DNA of 64,000 nucleotides from Rhizobiaceae bacterium (GCA_014238155.1 JABABQ010000052.1:1-64000); one strand, 5' to 3'. Shown: positions 36,388-46,730, counted from the first letter of the stretch. Translations and numbers: made by a program. Notes: a model not told the origin generated them from the sequence alone.

Positions 36388-37044
36388 CTAAGTGCGGCGG
36401 ACAATCCAGCTTACGATGTCGCGGGCGATGACGGCGAAGGCTGTGTCAAATGCATTGACCAGATCGTCTGGTTTGTCACTTAACGATTGGGCTGTCGATC
36501 GGAAAATGCGGGTTTCTCGCACCCGACCAGTCCGGTCAGTAAGCAGCTTGATGGACAGTTCAATTATGGCCACACCTTCTGCGACTTCGAACCGGCGTAC
36601 ATCGCTTACCAGTTGGTAGTCGATCACCAGGCCATCACCCGGCTTGGCCGTTGCACGCGTGGCCGCCGCGTTATCAAATGACTCGACCAGTTTGGCCTGT
36701 ATCAGCCGCGGAACAGTGTCCGACCATTGTGCTCCGGCCAGATAGGTGACGATTGTCGGCGTCGGTTTGACAACGATACGGTCGCTATCCAGTGATTTTA
36801 AGGCGGTGGGGACTTTAACCAGTATCTGGGCTCTGCTGCCGCCACGAACTCCACTGAATTGCGTCGGCGCGGAAATTTCGAATGTCTCGCGTGGCGCTTC
36901 GCCGGGCTTAACCAGTGCACAGGATGACAAAGCAACTACAGATGCAGCAATCAAAAGGTCACGCCCGTGACGCCGAATCGTCGGGCGGAAACCTTCAGCA
37001 GTGATCACTGGAAATTTACGGTTTTTAGAACCGACCAACCGCAT
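36388..37044 (-). CDS. ABC-type transport auxiliary lipoprotein (Mla/PqiC-like)
   Basis: A 218-residue lipoprotein. After a basic N-terminal part (RPTIRRHGRD) the hydrophobic stretch LLIAASVVALSSC ends in a lipobox Cys. The mature part fits the ABC-type transport auxiliary component family (DRIVVKPTPTIVTYLAGAQW, DTVPRLIQAKLVESF). The initiator is ATG 37044; a TTG one codon earlier is possible. It is the last gene of the Mla-like operon, 38 bp after mlaD, and likely anchors or docks the MCE protein at the outer membrane. Confidence 0.85.
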   Translation of the reverse strand: MRLVGSKNRKFPVITAEGFRPTIRRHGRDLLIAASVVALSSCALVKPGEAPRETFEISAPTQFSGVRGGSRAQILVKVPTALKSLDSDRIVVKPTPTIVTYLAGAQWSDTVPRLIQAKLVESFDNAAATRATAKPGDGLVIDYQLVSDVRRFEVAEGVAIIELSIKLLTDRTGRVRETRIFRSTAQSLSDKPDDLVNAFDTAFAVIARDIVSWIVRRT

Positions 37045-37085
37045 CAATACTTACCCTGTAGCCAGTTTACACACGGAAAATCCCG

Positions 37086-38702
37086 CTAACGACGAACCCG
37101 CGTTCCCGATGATTCCCTTACTCTGCTTCCTCCTGCACCAGTTATCAGTGATGAAGGATTGCTTTGTAGATTCCTCATAACACGGTCGAACTGGTTAAGC
37201 GACTGGCGGGCGTCACGAATTAACCCCTGTGTGTCCGCCAAGCCACGCTTTGTAAATGCGTTTACGTTCCCAGCGATAGATGATACCTGCCTATCGAAGT
37301 TTGCGGCGGTCTGGCGGAATTGCGCCAGCGTGGACTTAACGTCTGCCATCAACCCATCCGTCACGCCCGAACCCACAAGATCACCGACCTGAACCAGAAT
37401 GTCATCAACTCTCTTGGAGGATTCATTTAGTCGGCTGGCCAATTCAGAAGCATCACTTACAATTCGGTCAATATCCTGAGCTCGCGCACCCAAAGGTGCT
37501 GTGACTTTAGCAACATCGCTGACAATGGTCTGAGCACCTTCGGCCGCGGTCGAGATGTTTTCCACAGCCTCGTTGATTTTTGCCGCATCAATTGCGTCCA
37601 GCAGTTTGGAAACATCACTGCTGGCCTTGCTCAGATCACCAATCAGTGTCCTGACTTGATTTTCATCAACATTGTCAAGAATTCTACGTGCCTGCGATGC
37701 GACTGCCTGAGCGTCTGTGATGGTGTTGTTTAGGCCCTCACCTTCAAATGCTGAAAGAAGTTGTTCGGCTCTTTCTGCGGATCTGTTGATATTTGATATC
37801 GTGGCAATTACCGTCTCGCGATCAACCGCAGAAACGACACCATCAACCTTTTCAAGCGTGCCATTGAGATTGACGGTAAACTGATTGAGCTGATCAGCGG
37901 TGTTGTTGATCGTGTCGACAACCGCTGCAATCTGGTCGCGCTGTTCGGCCAGAGATGCGGTAAATGTTTCCACATTCTGAATTGTGTTCCTGATTGCTTG
38001 TGGTTCGACCGCCGCCAGAATTTCTTCAACCCGTATCAAACTGCCATCGAGTTTTTCAGACATTTTCTGCAGCGACACGGCGACGTCCCCTGCACTCTGC
38101 ATAAACCGCCCAATACCATCGCTGTTTTGTGCCAGGGCTTGCGAAAATGTCTCTGCGTTGTTCAGCGTCCGGGTTACCGTATCACTATTGGCCTGAATGA
38201 AGTTTTCCAGCTTCTCCATCAAGTCGTCGGTTCGTGCTGCGATGCTGTTGACCCGTGTCAACAGATCAGACAGCGCAGACGGGTCGCCTGAAATGACCGG
38301 CACTTCACCGCTGTTTTCCACACCGGGTCCGAGCAATGCGGGAGCCGTGGGACTACCGCCCTCCAATTGAATGAATGCACCACCAGACAGGCCGCGAATT
38401 CCAATCGACGCCCGTGTGTCAGACCTCACCGGCGTTGCCTGATTGATCTTGGAGTGAATGATCACATACCGCGGGTCAGCACTGTCGAGTGAAAGTCCGC
38501 TGACACGACCAACGTCGATGCCGTTGAACTGAACCAGACTGGCAGGTCCCAGTCCACTGACGGAGCCTCTGATGCGGATATCGATAGGTACAAGATTATC
38601 ATCTTCTCCATAACGGCCGAACCAGTAGATGACTGCAAAAACCGTGACCACTGCAACCAGGGTAAAAAATCCGACAGCGATGTAATTTGCTCTTGTTTCC
38701 AT
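37086..38702 (-). CDS. mlaD: MlaD-type MCE-domain lipid transport protein
   Basis: A 538-residue protein, longer than E. coli MlaD (~183). A membrane anchor (AVGFFTLVAVVTVFAVIYWF) is followed by one MCE domain (~40-120: IRIRGSVSGLGPASLVQFNGI, DVGRVSGLSL, SIGIRGLSGGAFIQL). The remaining ~400 residues are helical with many heptad-like stretches (for example ETFTASLAEQRDQIAAV), probably a periplasmic tube or coiled coil. By family it binds and moves phospholipids between membranes. The C-terminus ends Arg-rich. Confidence 0.9.
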   Translation of the reverse strand: METRANYIAVGFFTLVAVVTVFAVIYWFGRYGEDDNLVPIDIRIRGSVSGLGPASLVQFNGIDVGRVSGLSLDSADPRYVIIHSKINQATPVRSDTRASIGIRGLSGGAFIQLEGGSPTAPALLGPGVENSGEVPVISGDPSALSDLLTRVNSIAARTDDLMEKLENFIQANSDTVTRTLNNAETFSQALAQNSDGIGRFMQSAGDVAVSLQKMSEKLDGSLIRVEEILAAVEPQAIRNTIQNVETFTASLAEQRDQIAAVVDTINNTADQLNQFTVNLNGTLEKVDGVVSAVDRETVIATISNINRSAERAEQLLSAFEGEGLNNTITDAQAVASQARRILDNVDENQVRTLIGDLSKASSDVSKLLDAIDAAKINEAVENISTAAEGAQTIVSDVAKVTAPLGARAQDIDRIVSDASELASRLNESSKRVDDILVQVGDLVGSGVTDGLMADVKSTLAQFRQTAANFDRQVSSIAGNVNAFTKRGLADTQGLIRDARQSLNQFDRVMRNLQSNPSSLITGAGGSRVRESSGTRVRR

Positions 38703-38759
38703 AAATCAATTCACTGTGTTGTCTTCATTTGAATGGCCGCATCTGATGTCAGGCATGTT

Positions 38760-39584
38760 CTAGTTCCCAACATTTCGCGCGCGTTTTCCGGTGAAATAGG
38801 CTTTGGTCCACGGGTCATCGACAGCAGTCATCTGGGCCAATGTACCTGTCGTCAGAACCACACCATCGCGTAACACCGCTATGCGATCACAAATGGCATG
38901 TAAACTGTCCAGATCGTGGGTGACCATATAAACTGTCAGCCCCAAAGTGTCACGCAGCGATGCAATCAGATCATCAAAAGCAGCTGCACCAATTGGGTCC
39001 AGCCCAGAAGTCGGCTCATCCAGAAATACCAGTTGCGGATCAAGCGCCAGTGCGCGTGCCAGACTTGCTCGTTTGATCATTCCACCCGACAATTCGGAAG
39101 GAAACTTGTCAGCTGCTTCCGGTCCCAGGCCAACCAAATCAATTTTTACACGTGCCAATTCATCCATCAGGCTTTGACTCAGATCAAAATACTCGCGCAT
39201 CGGTACCTGAATATTCTCTTTCACAGTGAGCGATGAAAACAGAGCACCGTGTTGAAACAAAACCCCCATCCTACAGTCAATTGAAAGTCGGTCTGCCCCG
39301 CCGGTAGAATCGTAATCAAGCCCAAACAATTCTATCTGGCCGGCATTTTTTTTGATCAGGCTCAAGACCGAGCGCATGAGTACGGATTTGCCGGAACCGG
39401 AACCTCCGACAAATCCCAATATCTCTCCACGATATACATCTAGATTGACGCCTTTGAGCACTTTGTGTGTTCCAAACGCCACTTCAACATCCCTGATCCG
39501 CAGGATGACATCGCGCAGTGCATTTTCTTCTAATTGCTGCGAAGCACTTGTGAATTGCTGACTTGTTGTCGATGCCGTCGTCAT
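38760..39584 (-). CDS. mlaF: MlaF-type ABC transporter ATPase
   Basis: A 274-residue ATPase with Walker A GGSGSGKSVLMRS, signature LSGGMIKRASLARAL and Walker B LVFLDEPTSGLDP; the switch His lies in MVTHDLDSL. ATG 39584 follows the mlaE stop by 1 bp, so a longer frame is discarded. It energises phospholipid movement through MlaE and MlaD. Confidence 0.93.
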   Translation of the reverse strand: MTTASTTSQQFTSASQQLEENALRDVILRIRDVEVAFGTHKVLKGVNLDVYRGEILGFVGGSGSGKSVLMRSVLSLIKKNAGQIELFGLDYDSTGGADRLSIDCRMGVLFQHGALFSSLTVKENIQVPMREYFDLSQSLMDELARVKIDLVGLGPEAADKFPSELSGGMIKRASLARALALDPQLVFLDEPTSGLDPIGAAAFDDLIASLRDTLGLTVYMVTHDLDSLHAICDRIAVLRDGVVLTTGTLAQMTAVDDPWTKAYFTGKRARNVGN

Positions 39585-39585
39585 C

Positions 39586-40767
39586 TCAATATCCAATCGA
39601 AGCAAAGAACATGGCGAACATTCCGTCGACGACAATGACTGCGAAAATCGCTCGGACAACGGCTGACGTTGTTCTGCGTCCCAGCGATTCTGCGCTGCCT
39701 TCAACCTTCAATCCTTCGACAGCCGCTGACAGACCAATGATAACAGCCATCACCGGCGCTTTGATAAAACCGACAAACAGATGTTTGGTTTCGACACCGG
39801 TCTGCAATGTGGTCAAGAACTGCTGAGGCGAGATCCCTACATAAAAGTCACAAACCACAATTGCGCCCAAAATCCCCGCAAGGTCGCTGAGCAGCACCAG
39901 GATGGGCAGAGCGATAATCAACGCCACCAGTCTTGGAAAAATTAAAACGCCGACGGGGTTGAGGCCAATCACTGTCAATGCATCAATCTCTTCGCGCATT
40001 TTCATTGTGCCAAGTTCTGCCGTGATGGCACTTCCCGTTCGACCGGCCACCATCACGGCCGTCAGCAGCACACCAATTTCACGAAAATGCAGGATCCCCA
40101 CGAGATTGACGGTCAGCAATTCCTCACCATAAAACCGCAGCTGATAGGCACCTTGTTGAGCAATAATCGCACCGATCAAAAACGACATCACTCCGATCAC
40201 CGGGATGGATCGCAGTCCCATTTGGTCCAGATGGTGTATGATCGAGGTCAAACGTATTCCACCCCGGCGACCTGCCTTCATTTGCGGACCGCGAACTGAT
40301 GCCCCCACCAGATAACAGGCATTGATAACATCGCGTAGCGCGTCCTGCGTCGAATGACCCAGACGTTCCAGCATTCGTGAAACAGGATTTCCGGGCAGAA
40401 CATTTGCAGATTGGATACTTTGGTGTTCCAGCGCAATTACCTGTACCAGCCGCGCACGACGCTGATCCGCGTCAACATGGTGGAAAACAATGGATTTGCT
40501 ATTTGCCGCCAGACGCAGCCGTTCAATCATCCAGGCTCCGGCGGTATCAAATCCCGCCACGGCGGTGCTGTCCACATTCAGCTTGCGACATCCATTCAGG
40601 TCCAACCTGCCTAATTCTTGCTCCACCGCATTGATGGTCCCGATGGTCCAGTCACCGGAACAATTCATCGTCCACGTGTCCGCGGACCGCTCAAGCCGGA
40701 AGGTGGCTGAGTTCGTGGCTCCATTCAAACCATCTGTTATCTGAGTGTGATTTTGGTCGGCAGACAA
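39586..40767 (-). CDS. mlaE: MlaE permease fused to an N-terminal STAS domain
   Basis: A 393-residue protein. Residues ~20-115 resemble a STAS/MlaB domain (WTMNCSGDWTIGTINAVEQE, then LNVDSTAVAGFDTAGAWMI). Residues ~140-393 are an MlaE permease (GVMSFLIGAIIAQQGAYQL; VMVAGRTGSAITAELGTM; KMREEIDALTVIGLNP). In E. coli MlaB is separate, so the fusion supplies both parts in one chain. The frame opens with TTG 40767, with only a weak ribosome site. It leads the operon mlaE-mlaF-mlaD-lipoprotein. Confidence 0.9.
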   Translation of the reverse strand: MSADQNHTQITDGLNGATNSATFRLERSADTWTMNCSGDWTIGTINAVEQELGRLDLNGCRKLNVDSTAVAGFDTAGAWMIERLRLAANSKSIVFHHVDADQRRARLVQVIALEHQSIQSANVLPGNPVSRMLERLGHSTQDALRDVINACYLVGASVRGPQMKAGRRGGIRLTSIIHHLDQMGLRSIPVIGVMSFLIGAIIAQQGAYQLRFYGEELLTVNLVGILHFREIGVLLTAVMVAGRTGSAITAELGTMKMREEIDALTVIGLNPVGVLIFPRLVALIIALPILVLLSDLAGILGAIVVCDFYVGISPQQFLTTLQTGVETKHLFVGFIKAPVMAVIIGLSAAVEGLKVEGSAESLGRRTTSAVVRAIFAVIVVDGMFAMFFASIGY

Positions 40768-40836
40768 CTTACAATCCGTATCCAGGTTGAACGGGACTCA
40801 ATTCCCGGCAATCAAACACAACCTCATAATGCACAT

Positions 40837-41814
40837 CTATATATCAAGTGCACGGGCCATAACAGGGGGATCGATATTGCCCCCAGACAATGTCGCCAGA
40901 ACGATTTTTCCGGCAACGTCAAGCTTGCCACTCAACAGCGCTGCCAGTGTAACAGCACCACCGGGTTCAACAACCAGTTTCAGTTCATGAAATGCAAAGG
41001 CCACCGCCTCCAGCGCATCCTGATCGCTGACCACCAGACCATCTGCCAATTGGCCCTTGCAAATCGCAAAGGATGCCTCGCCGGGCATCTGCGTCAGTAT
41101 AGCGTCACAAAGGCTGGGCGTGTTTACATTGCCTCCCAGTCGTTCGCCGGCAATATGAGACCGTCTCTGATCATCATGCCCCTCGGGCTCAACCGGATGA
41201 ATGTGCAGGTCGGGAAAGTGATGTTTGGCAGCAAGAGTGATTCCAGCCATCAGACCACCGCCACCTGCGCAAACCAGGAAGTGATCCGCGACCAACCCCA
41301 ATTGTTGGAGGTCTTGACACGATTCAAACCCGACGGTTCCCTGCCCGGCAATAACATCATGATGCTCATATGGATGCACAAGTATGGCGCCTGTTTCCTC
41401 AGCGTGGCGTTGGGTCAGTTTTTCTCGATCTTCAGTATAGCGATCATATTCGATGATTGTTGCACCAGACCGGGCCGTCCGCTGTTTTTTCAGCTGCGGT
41501 GCGTCCTGCGGCATGATGATGGTTGCCTGTTGCCCCATCAGGCGCGCGGCTTCAGCAATGCCCTGAGCATGATTACCCGACGAACAGGCAACAATACCTC
41601 TCTTTCGGCCCTCTTCGCCCAAACGGCTGAGCGCATTATAAGCACCGCGAAATTTGAAGCTGCCGGTTCGTTGCAGGCATTCTGCTTTCAAAAATACCCT
41701 ACCACCAACTCGGTCATCCAGCAGACTATTATTGATGATCGGAGTGCGTACGGCGTGGCCCTTCAGGACTTCAGCAGCGCTCAACACGTCAGAAAACGCG
41801 GGCAAGTTTGACAT
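40837..41814 (-). CDS. Threonine/serine dehydratase family PLP enzyme
   Basis: A 325-residue fold-type II PLP enzyme. The Schiff-base Lys is in RTGSFKFRGAYNAL, followed by the SSGNHAQG phosphate/substrate loop and the Gly-rich CAGGGGLMAG. It lacks the C-terminal ACT domain of biosynthetic IlvA, so a catabolic threonine dehydratase, serine racemase or hydroxyectoine-pathway dehydratase is more likely. No such pathway genes are adjacent. A long frame on the opposite strand is a shadow. Confidence 0.88.
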   Translation of the reverse strand: MSNLPAFSDVLSAAEVLKGHAVRTPIINNSLLDDRVGGRVFLKAECLQRTGSFKFRGAYNALSRLGEEGRKRGIVACSSGNHAQGIAEAARLMGQQATIIMPQDAPQLKKQRTARSGATIIEYDRYTEDREKLTQRHAEETGAILVHPYEHHDVIAGQGTVGFESCQDLQQLGLVADHFLVCAGGGGLMAGITLAAKHHFPDLHIHPVEPEGHDDQRRSHIAGERLGGNVNTPSLCDAILTQMPGEASFAICKGQLADGLVVSDQDALEAVAFAFHELKLVVEPGGAVTLAALLSGKLDVAGKIVLATLSGGNIDPPVMARALDI

Positions 41815-41929
41815 CAGGGGTTTCCCAGTAGTTCGGATGCGTCTAAATGCGGGTGTAAGAACCTAGAATAATTTGCTTCAAGCCAACAATCCAGAGAATT
41901 GGTTTGTAAACACATTTGGAGAACACGAA

Positions 41930-42709
41930 ATGGATTTAGGCATTAGCGGTCGCAAGGCCATCGTTTGCGCGTCGAGTGAAGGTTTGGGCAAAGGCTGCGC
42001 CCTAGCGCTGGCTGAGGCCGGTTGCGAAGTGATCGTCAACGCCAGAACACAGGCCACAGTTGATGCCACCGTCGCCGAGATTTCCGCAGCAACAGGAGCC
42101 AAAGTAACGGGTGTTGCCGCCGATGTCGGTACCCATGAGGGCCAAAAAGCGCTTCTGACCGCCTGCCCTTCTCCCGATATTCTGGTCAACAACAATGGCG
42201 GTCCCCCTCGCCGGTCCTATTCCGAGCTAAATCGCGACGACATGATCAATGGTGTGGTTCAAAACATGATCACCCCGATTGAATTGATCCAGTCTGTGGT
42301 TGAAGGCATGGCTGAGCGTGAATTTGGCCGTATCGTCAACATCACGTCTTTGTCGGTGCTGATGCCGATTGAAGGATTGGACCTGTCGTCTGGTGCCCGC
42401 GCCGGACTAACCGCCTTTCTGGCCGGCGTACGGCCCCTTTATGCGAGCCGCAATGTCACAATGAATAACCTGTTGCCGGGCAAAATGGACACCAAACGCC
42501 TGCGCGGTGGTCTTGAAGCAGGAGCCAAGGCGAGTGGACGAACTTTTGACGAATTGGCCCAGGCACAAAAGGACGAAATTCCTGCGAAACGCTTTGGCAC
42601 CGCCGACGAATTTGGCAATACGTGTGCGTTCTTGTGTTCGGGATATGCTGGTTACATTACTGGCCAGAATATATTGATGGATGGTGGCCTTTTCCCGCAT
42701 TCGTTCTAA
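41930..42709 (+). CDS. SDR-fold oxidoreductase with non-canonical active site
   Basis: A 259-residue Rossmann-fold protein of the SDR type. The nucleotide motif is altered (VCASSEGLGKGCALALAEAG in place of TGxxxGIG). The catalytic Ser is kept (GRIVNITSLSVLMP), but the usual Tyr-x3-Lys is replaced by LSSGARAGLTAF. This matches the BKR-like SDR subgroup known to lack the standard tetrad. ATG 41930 has GGAG 8 bp upstream. Function unknown; classic reductase activity is doubtful. Confidence 0.85.
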   Translation: MDLGISGRKAIVCASSEGLGKGCALALAEAGCEVIVNARTQATVDATVAEISAATGAKVTGVAADVGTHEGQKALLTACPSPDILVNNNGGPPRRSYSELNRDDMINGVVQNMITPIELIQSVVEGMAEREFGRIVNITSLSVLMPIEGLDLSSGARAGLTAFLAGVRPLYASRNVTMNNLLPGKMDTKRLRGGLEAGAKASGRTFDELAQAQKDEIPAKRFGTADEFGNTCAFLCSGYAGYITGQNILMDGGLFPHSF

Positions 42710-42840
42710 GCATTATTCTGCCAACGCCAATTAACCGAGAATCCCTTTACCTTATCGAAAAGTGTTCCCGCTATTGATTTTGTGGGTCCTACGCGCTGAA
42801 ATGACGTTGCGGCAGGGCGGGGAAACTTGGGTTTGGTTCT

Positions 42841-44052
42841 GTGTACGCGTTGCAAGAAATAATATATATTTGTCACAGTGTTGGGCGGCTTTTGTGCCGA
42901 CTGGCCCTTACCATTTCATTGTTAAGCCTTTTGGCATTTCCCACGTTTGGCCAGTCATCTGCTCAAGCAAAATCCGCCACTTGTGTTGGCCTGCAGAGTC
43001 AACTTGCTTCGCTTGATCAAAATTCTCACGGCTCCAGATTATCAAGTTACACATCCGCCATTAAAAAGCAGAAACGGCAGATTTCTTTGGTCAAACGACG
43101 ATTAAGAAGTCTCCGGTGCTCTTCCGGCAACGAATCTGGTGTGAGCCATCCTTCTTGTCGAAAGCTGAATTCCAGCCTCCACGATATGGACCGAAACCTG
43201 CGTTCGTTGAGAAACCACGTCGACAGAAACGGGTCCTCCGCGTCCCGGTCAGGCAACAGCAGAAAACGCATCCAACGGGCATTAAAACGCCACCGGTGCG
43301 GACAGCCAGAGCGCCGGGTGGCAAGCTTGCAACCCAAAGGTTTTTTCAATCGGCTGCTTGGCCGCAACAAGCGCAACAGTTCTGACCAGCGCCGGGCTCG
43401 CCGAAACAGTGGCGACATTCTGGATCAGTTCTTCGCTGCTCCTGCCGATGCGGAAAGAAGACGTCAAGCTAGACTGGACCGGCGCGATTTGCAGTTGCAG
43501 CGCAGAAAGTCCCGGCACAGAAGGTTTTTGTCGCCTGCCAATAAATTGAGGAACCACAACACATTCAAAACCGTCTGTGTTCGGCGCTGCGATGGCTATT
43601 ATTTCCCGGTAAGTTTTTCCACCGATCAGAGCGGTTTGGATAGAGACGCCTCTGCGTGTTCCAATATGTGCCCGGGTGCGGATACCGAATTGTTTACACA
43701 CAACACCAGCACCGAAACTGCAGAACAGATGGTGTCAATTGTTGACGGCACTCTTTACACAGACCTCGCCAATGCATTCGCCCACCGGGAAAAGTTCGAC
43801 CCCAAATGCACCTGCAATTATAGCTTGGTGAAACGCAACTATAATATCGATATTCCAGACAGCGTTGTGCAGGAGAAGTTGACCAACTCGTTCAACATGA
43901 TCAAACAGACCCCATTGCCCAGTTGGCGCAAGCCATCGACTAGGGAGCGGGTCAAAGATTCCAAACAGAACCGCAAACTGGTCCAGGATACGACGCCGCG
44001 GGCAAAGCGCCGCGTCAGGGTAATCGGTGAAGCGTTCTTGGCAACCCAATAA
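42841..44052 (+). CDS. DUF2865 exported protein
   Basis: A ~403-residue protein with a signal peptide ([21 protein letters not shown]), a long basic Arg/Ser/Lys-rich helical region, and then the DUF2865 core ([43 protein letters not shown]) with three Cys pairs. DUF2865 is found mainly in Rhizobiales and has no known function. The start is uncertain: the frame opens at GTG 42841 with no clear ribosome site. It overlaps the convergent gltX by 38 bp. Confidence 0.82.
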   Translation: MYALQEIIYICHSVGRLLCRLALTISLLSLLAFPTFGQSSAQAKSATCVGLQSQLASLDQNSHGSRLSSYTSAIKKQKRQISLVKRRLRSLRCSSGNESGVSHPSCRKLNSSLHDMDRNLRSLRNHVDRNGSSASRSGNSRKRIQRALKRHRCGQPERRVASLQPKGFFNRLLGRNKRNSSDQRRARRNSGDILDQFFAAPADAERRRQARLDRRDLQLQRRKSRHRRFLSPANKLRNHNTFKTVCVRRCDGYYFPVSFSTDQSGLDRDASACSNMCPGADTELFTHNTSTETAEQMVSIVDGTLYTDLANAFAHREKFDPKCTCNYSLVKRNYNIDIPDSVVQEKLTNSFNMIKQTPLPSWRKPSTRERVKDSKQNRKLVQDTTPRAKRRVRVIGEAFLATQ

Positions 44053-45391
44053 CCGGCATCAACTGGCGCATATCCGGGCCGTGATCCTGTCCTGTAAGCG
44101 CTTTGCGAAGTGGCATGAACAAATGACGCCCCTTGCGTCCGGTTTTTTCTTTCAGCGCTGAAGTCCAGTTTGGCCAGACCTGATCATTCCAGGGTTCTTT
44201 CGGCAATAACGTACCTGCCAGCGTCAAAAATTCGGCATCCTCTGGTGCGACCGGTAACGTATCAAACCTGCCCTCAACGATATCAGCCCACTGGTTTGCC
44301 TGCTCGAAGCGACTAATATTGGGACGAACAGCAATCCAGAAGTCTTCTCCAAGGTCAGCCTTGATCGCTCTCAAACGCGGCTCAGCTTGCCCATAATCCA
44401 TCGCACGGAGCAGTTTGTCGTTCAAACCATCCAGATCAGTTTCAGAAAACTTGGCGTTGGATCTTGAAACTTTTTCAGGGTCGAAGACGTCAGCAAGCAT
44501 TTGAATGTCAGCACAGGCTTCCACCGGTTGCCCGGTACCGATAAGCGTTGCCAGACTGGCAACGGCCATTGGTTCATACCCCGATTGACGCAGACTCGAG
44601 ATAGAGAGAGCTCCGCTCCGTTTGCTCAGCCCCTCACCCGATGCATCCTGCAAAAGGTTGTGGTGACCAAATTGGGGCACAGGCCCGCCAACAGCTTCAA
44701 AAATCGCAATCTGCGCACCAGTATTGGTGATGTGGTCACCGCCCCGAATGACATGGGTAACTCCCATATCGATATCATCAACCACCGATGGTAATGTATA
44801 CAAATAGCTGCCGTCCTCGCGGATCAGCACCGGGTCAGACATTGAAGCCAGATCGACCGTCTGCTCCCCCCGCATGACATCTTCAAATTTAACCTCGGTA
44901 CGCCGGGTATCGAAGGCATTGTCTGTAAAATTTGGAAGCAGAAAGCGCCAATGCGGACGCCTGCCTTCAGCCTCAAATTTCGCCTTGTCTTCATCATCAA
45001 GTTTCAGTGCCGCCCGGTCATATACTGGTGGAAGACCACGTGCCATCAAGCGCTTGCGACGACGATCAATTTCATCTGAAGTCTCGTAGCAGGCATACAG
45101 CAGGCCCTTATCTCGCAGCGCGTCAGCTACCGCATCATATTTGGCGAAACGATCAGACTGTTTTTCAGTCCTATCTGGAACAATGCCAAGCCAGGCCAGG
45201 TCCTCAACAATACCGACGGCGTATTCGTCCGTCGAACGTTCCCGGTCAGTATCATCCAGACGCAATATGAATTGCCCTGTCTGCTTTTGGGCAAACAACC
45301 AGTTGTACAATGCAGTTCGAATGTTCCCGATATGCAACCGACCAGTTGGTGACGGCGCAAAGCGGACTGTGGGGGTGGTGAATTTGGTCAT
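44015..45391 (-). CDS. gltX: Glutamate--tRNA ligase
   Basis: A 458-residue class I synthetase. It has [13 protein letters not shown] (HIGH-like), then [26 protein letters not shown] and GLSKRSGAL (in the KMSKS place). The LSKR form is typical of alphaproteobacterial GluRS paralogues; such genomes often carry two, one of which mainly charges tRNA-Gln for GatCAB. Which paralogue this is cannot be told here. Its 3' end overlaps the convergent DUF2865 gene by 38 bp. Confidence 0.95.
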   Translation of the reverse strand: MTKFTTPTVRFAPSPTGRLHIGNIRTALYNWLFAQKQTGQFILRLDDTDRERSTDEYAVGIVEDLAWLGIVPDRTEKQSDRFAKYDAVADALRDKGLLYACYETSDEIDRRRKRLMARGLPPVYDRAALKLDDEDKAKFEAEGRRPHWRFLLPNFTDNAFDTRRTEVKFEDVMRGEQTVDLASMSDPVLIREDGSYLYTLPSVVDDIDMGVTHVIRGGDHITNTGAQIAIFEAVGGPVPQFGHHNLLQDASGEGLSKRSGALSISSLRQSGYEPMAVASLATLIGTGQPVEACADIQMLADVFDPEKVSRSNAKFSETDLDGLNDKLLRAMDYGQAEPRLRAIKADLGEDFWIAVRPNISRFEQANQWADIVEGRFDTLPVAPEDAEFLTLAGTLLPKEPWNDQVWPNWTSALKEKTGRKGRHLFMPLRKALTGQDHGPDMRQLMPVIGLPRTLHRLP

Positions 45392-45430
45392 GAGGGGGCT
45401 GTAAATCAGGCAGTTGCAAAACTCAACGGA

Positions 45431-46648
45431 TCAATTGTTCGGAGCCGATATTAATCTGCTTTGATAGGTCCGCGATGCAATTGACATAATGGCAATTGTG
45501 GCAAGGCAGAATGTTCCCAGATACAATAGTTGAGTGCTGAAAGGGATTCCAGCGTCAATCAGCCAGCCTGTAGCTCCTGGCCCTGCCGCCGACATGAAAA
45601 CCATCAGCGATATGGTGACGGATCGCAGGCTTCCAAGATGACGGGTTCCATAGACTTCAGGCCAGATAGCGCCAAATATGGTGGACGTCATGCCATAGCT
45701 GATCCCAAGCAGCAGCATAAAGACGATGATTGTTGCCGGAGCTGTAAACGATCCAAGCACAAAACATGACAGACCCAGCGGCAACATGAACCATGGCAAA
45801 ATCCGAACCGCACTCCAGCGATCCACCGCAAAACCGGTCGCCAGCGACACAATCACAGTCATCGCCGCCATCAACGCAAAGGAACTGTAGTAGAGCGAAG
45901 GCTGCCAGTTGTTCGTTTCAATCAGATAGTCTTGATGGAAGAAAATCGAGGTGCCGATAAAAGCCGGAGAGAACACTCCCACACCGGTCAACCAAAAACA
46001 GGGATCCCGTAACATCTCACCCCGCGACCATTGTCGACCGTGTTCAGCAATTTCGCGGAGCTGGCTTTGTGGAACGCGTTCCACACGCATTAAGCCAAAG
46101 ATTAGGGGTAATGCGATGACCATAAGCGCGGCACTGGCGATCAGCCAACTTTCCCGCCATCCGACCAAAGCAGCAAGGGTAACAAATATTGTTGGAAACA
46201 GTGCTTCAGAGAACTGGTGTCCAATCGTTGCGATTGAGACTGCCTTGCCGCGATTTTCAGCATACCATCTGCCCATTGCGGTAATCGCGGTGTGAGTCAT
46301 CATACCCTGACCAAAAAGCCGCAGTAAAAATATTGCTGCAACCAACATCGCCAGCGAATTTGCAAAGCTCATAATCACGCCAGCAAGCGCCAGCATCACT
46401 ATCACCAGGAAACTCGTCATAGCCACAGACAATATATCCACTAGTCGACCGACAAATGGCAGTACTGCTGCGCTGGCAAGAGTTGCAAACATGTAAACCA
46501 GACCAAAGTCACCGTGGCTCAGGTTAAAGTCGGCGCGAATTTCCGATCCCCAGATGGAAATGAAAAACGTTTGGCCAAAGCCCGAAAAACCGGCCAGCAA
46601 AAAGCCACCAAACAACCAACGGGCGTTTCGGCGATAAAAGGTCAACAT
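45431..46648 (-). CDS. MFS transporter
   Basis: A 405-residue protein with about 12 membrane segments and typical MFS loops (GRLVDILSVAMTS in loop 2-3; GFAVDRWSAVRILP in loop 8-9). The substrate is unknown. It begins 82 bp after the PBP1A gene's stop on the same strand. Confidence 0.87.
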   Translation of the reverse strand: MLTFYRRNARWLFGGFLLAGFSGFGQTFFISIWGSEIRADFNLSHGDFGLVYMFATLASAAVLPFVGRLVDILSVAMTSFLVIVMLALAGVIMSFANSLAMLVAAIFLLRLFGQGMMTHTAITAMGRWYAENRGKAVSIATIGHQFSEALFPTIFVTLAALVGWRESWLIASAALMVIALPLIFGLMRVERVPQSQLREIAEHGRQWSRGEMLRDPCFWLTGVGVFSPAFIGTSIFFHQDYLIETNNWQPSLYYSSFALMAAMTVIVSLATGFAVDRWSAVRILPWFMLPLGLSCFVLGSFTAPATIIVFMLLLGISYGMTSTIFGAIWPEVYGTRHLGSLRSVTISLMVFMSAAGPGATGWLIDAGIPFSTQLLYLGTFCLATIAIMSIASRTYQSRLISAPNN

Positions 46649-46730
46649 CAGGTGGGTCTTCCCAGCGAAGGCAATGTACTCCGCTTAGGCCGGTAAATCG
46701 TTGTCGGCAAGCCCGGTTCGGTTTAATGCT

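Noticed and set aside
40747-41811. 354-codon plus-strand frame
   Set aside because: Entirely antisense to the dehydratase gene, which has all family motifs; the plus-strand product has no coherent features.
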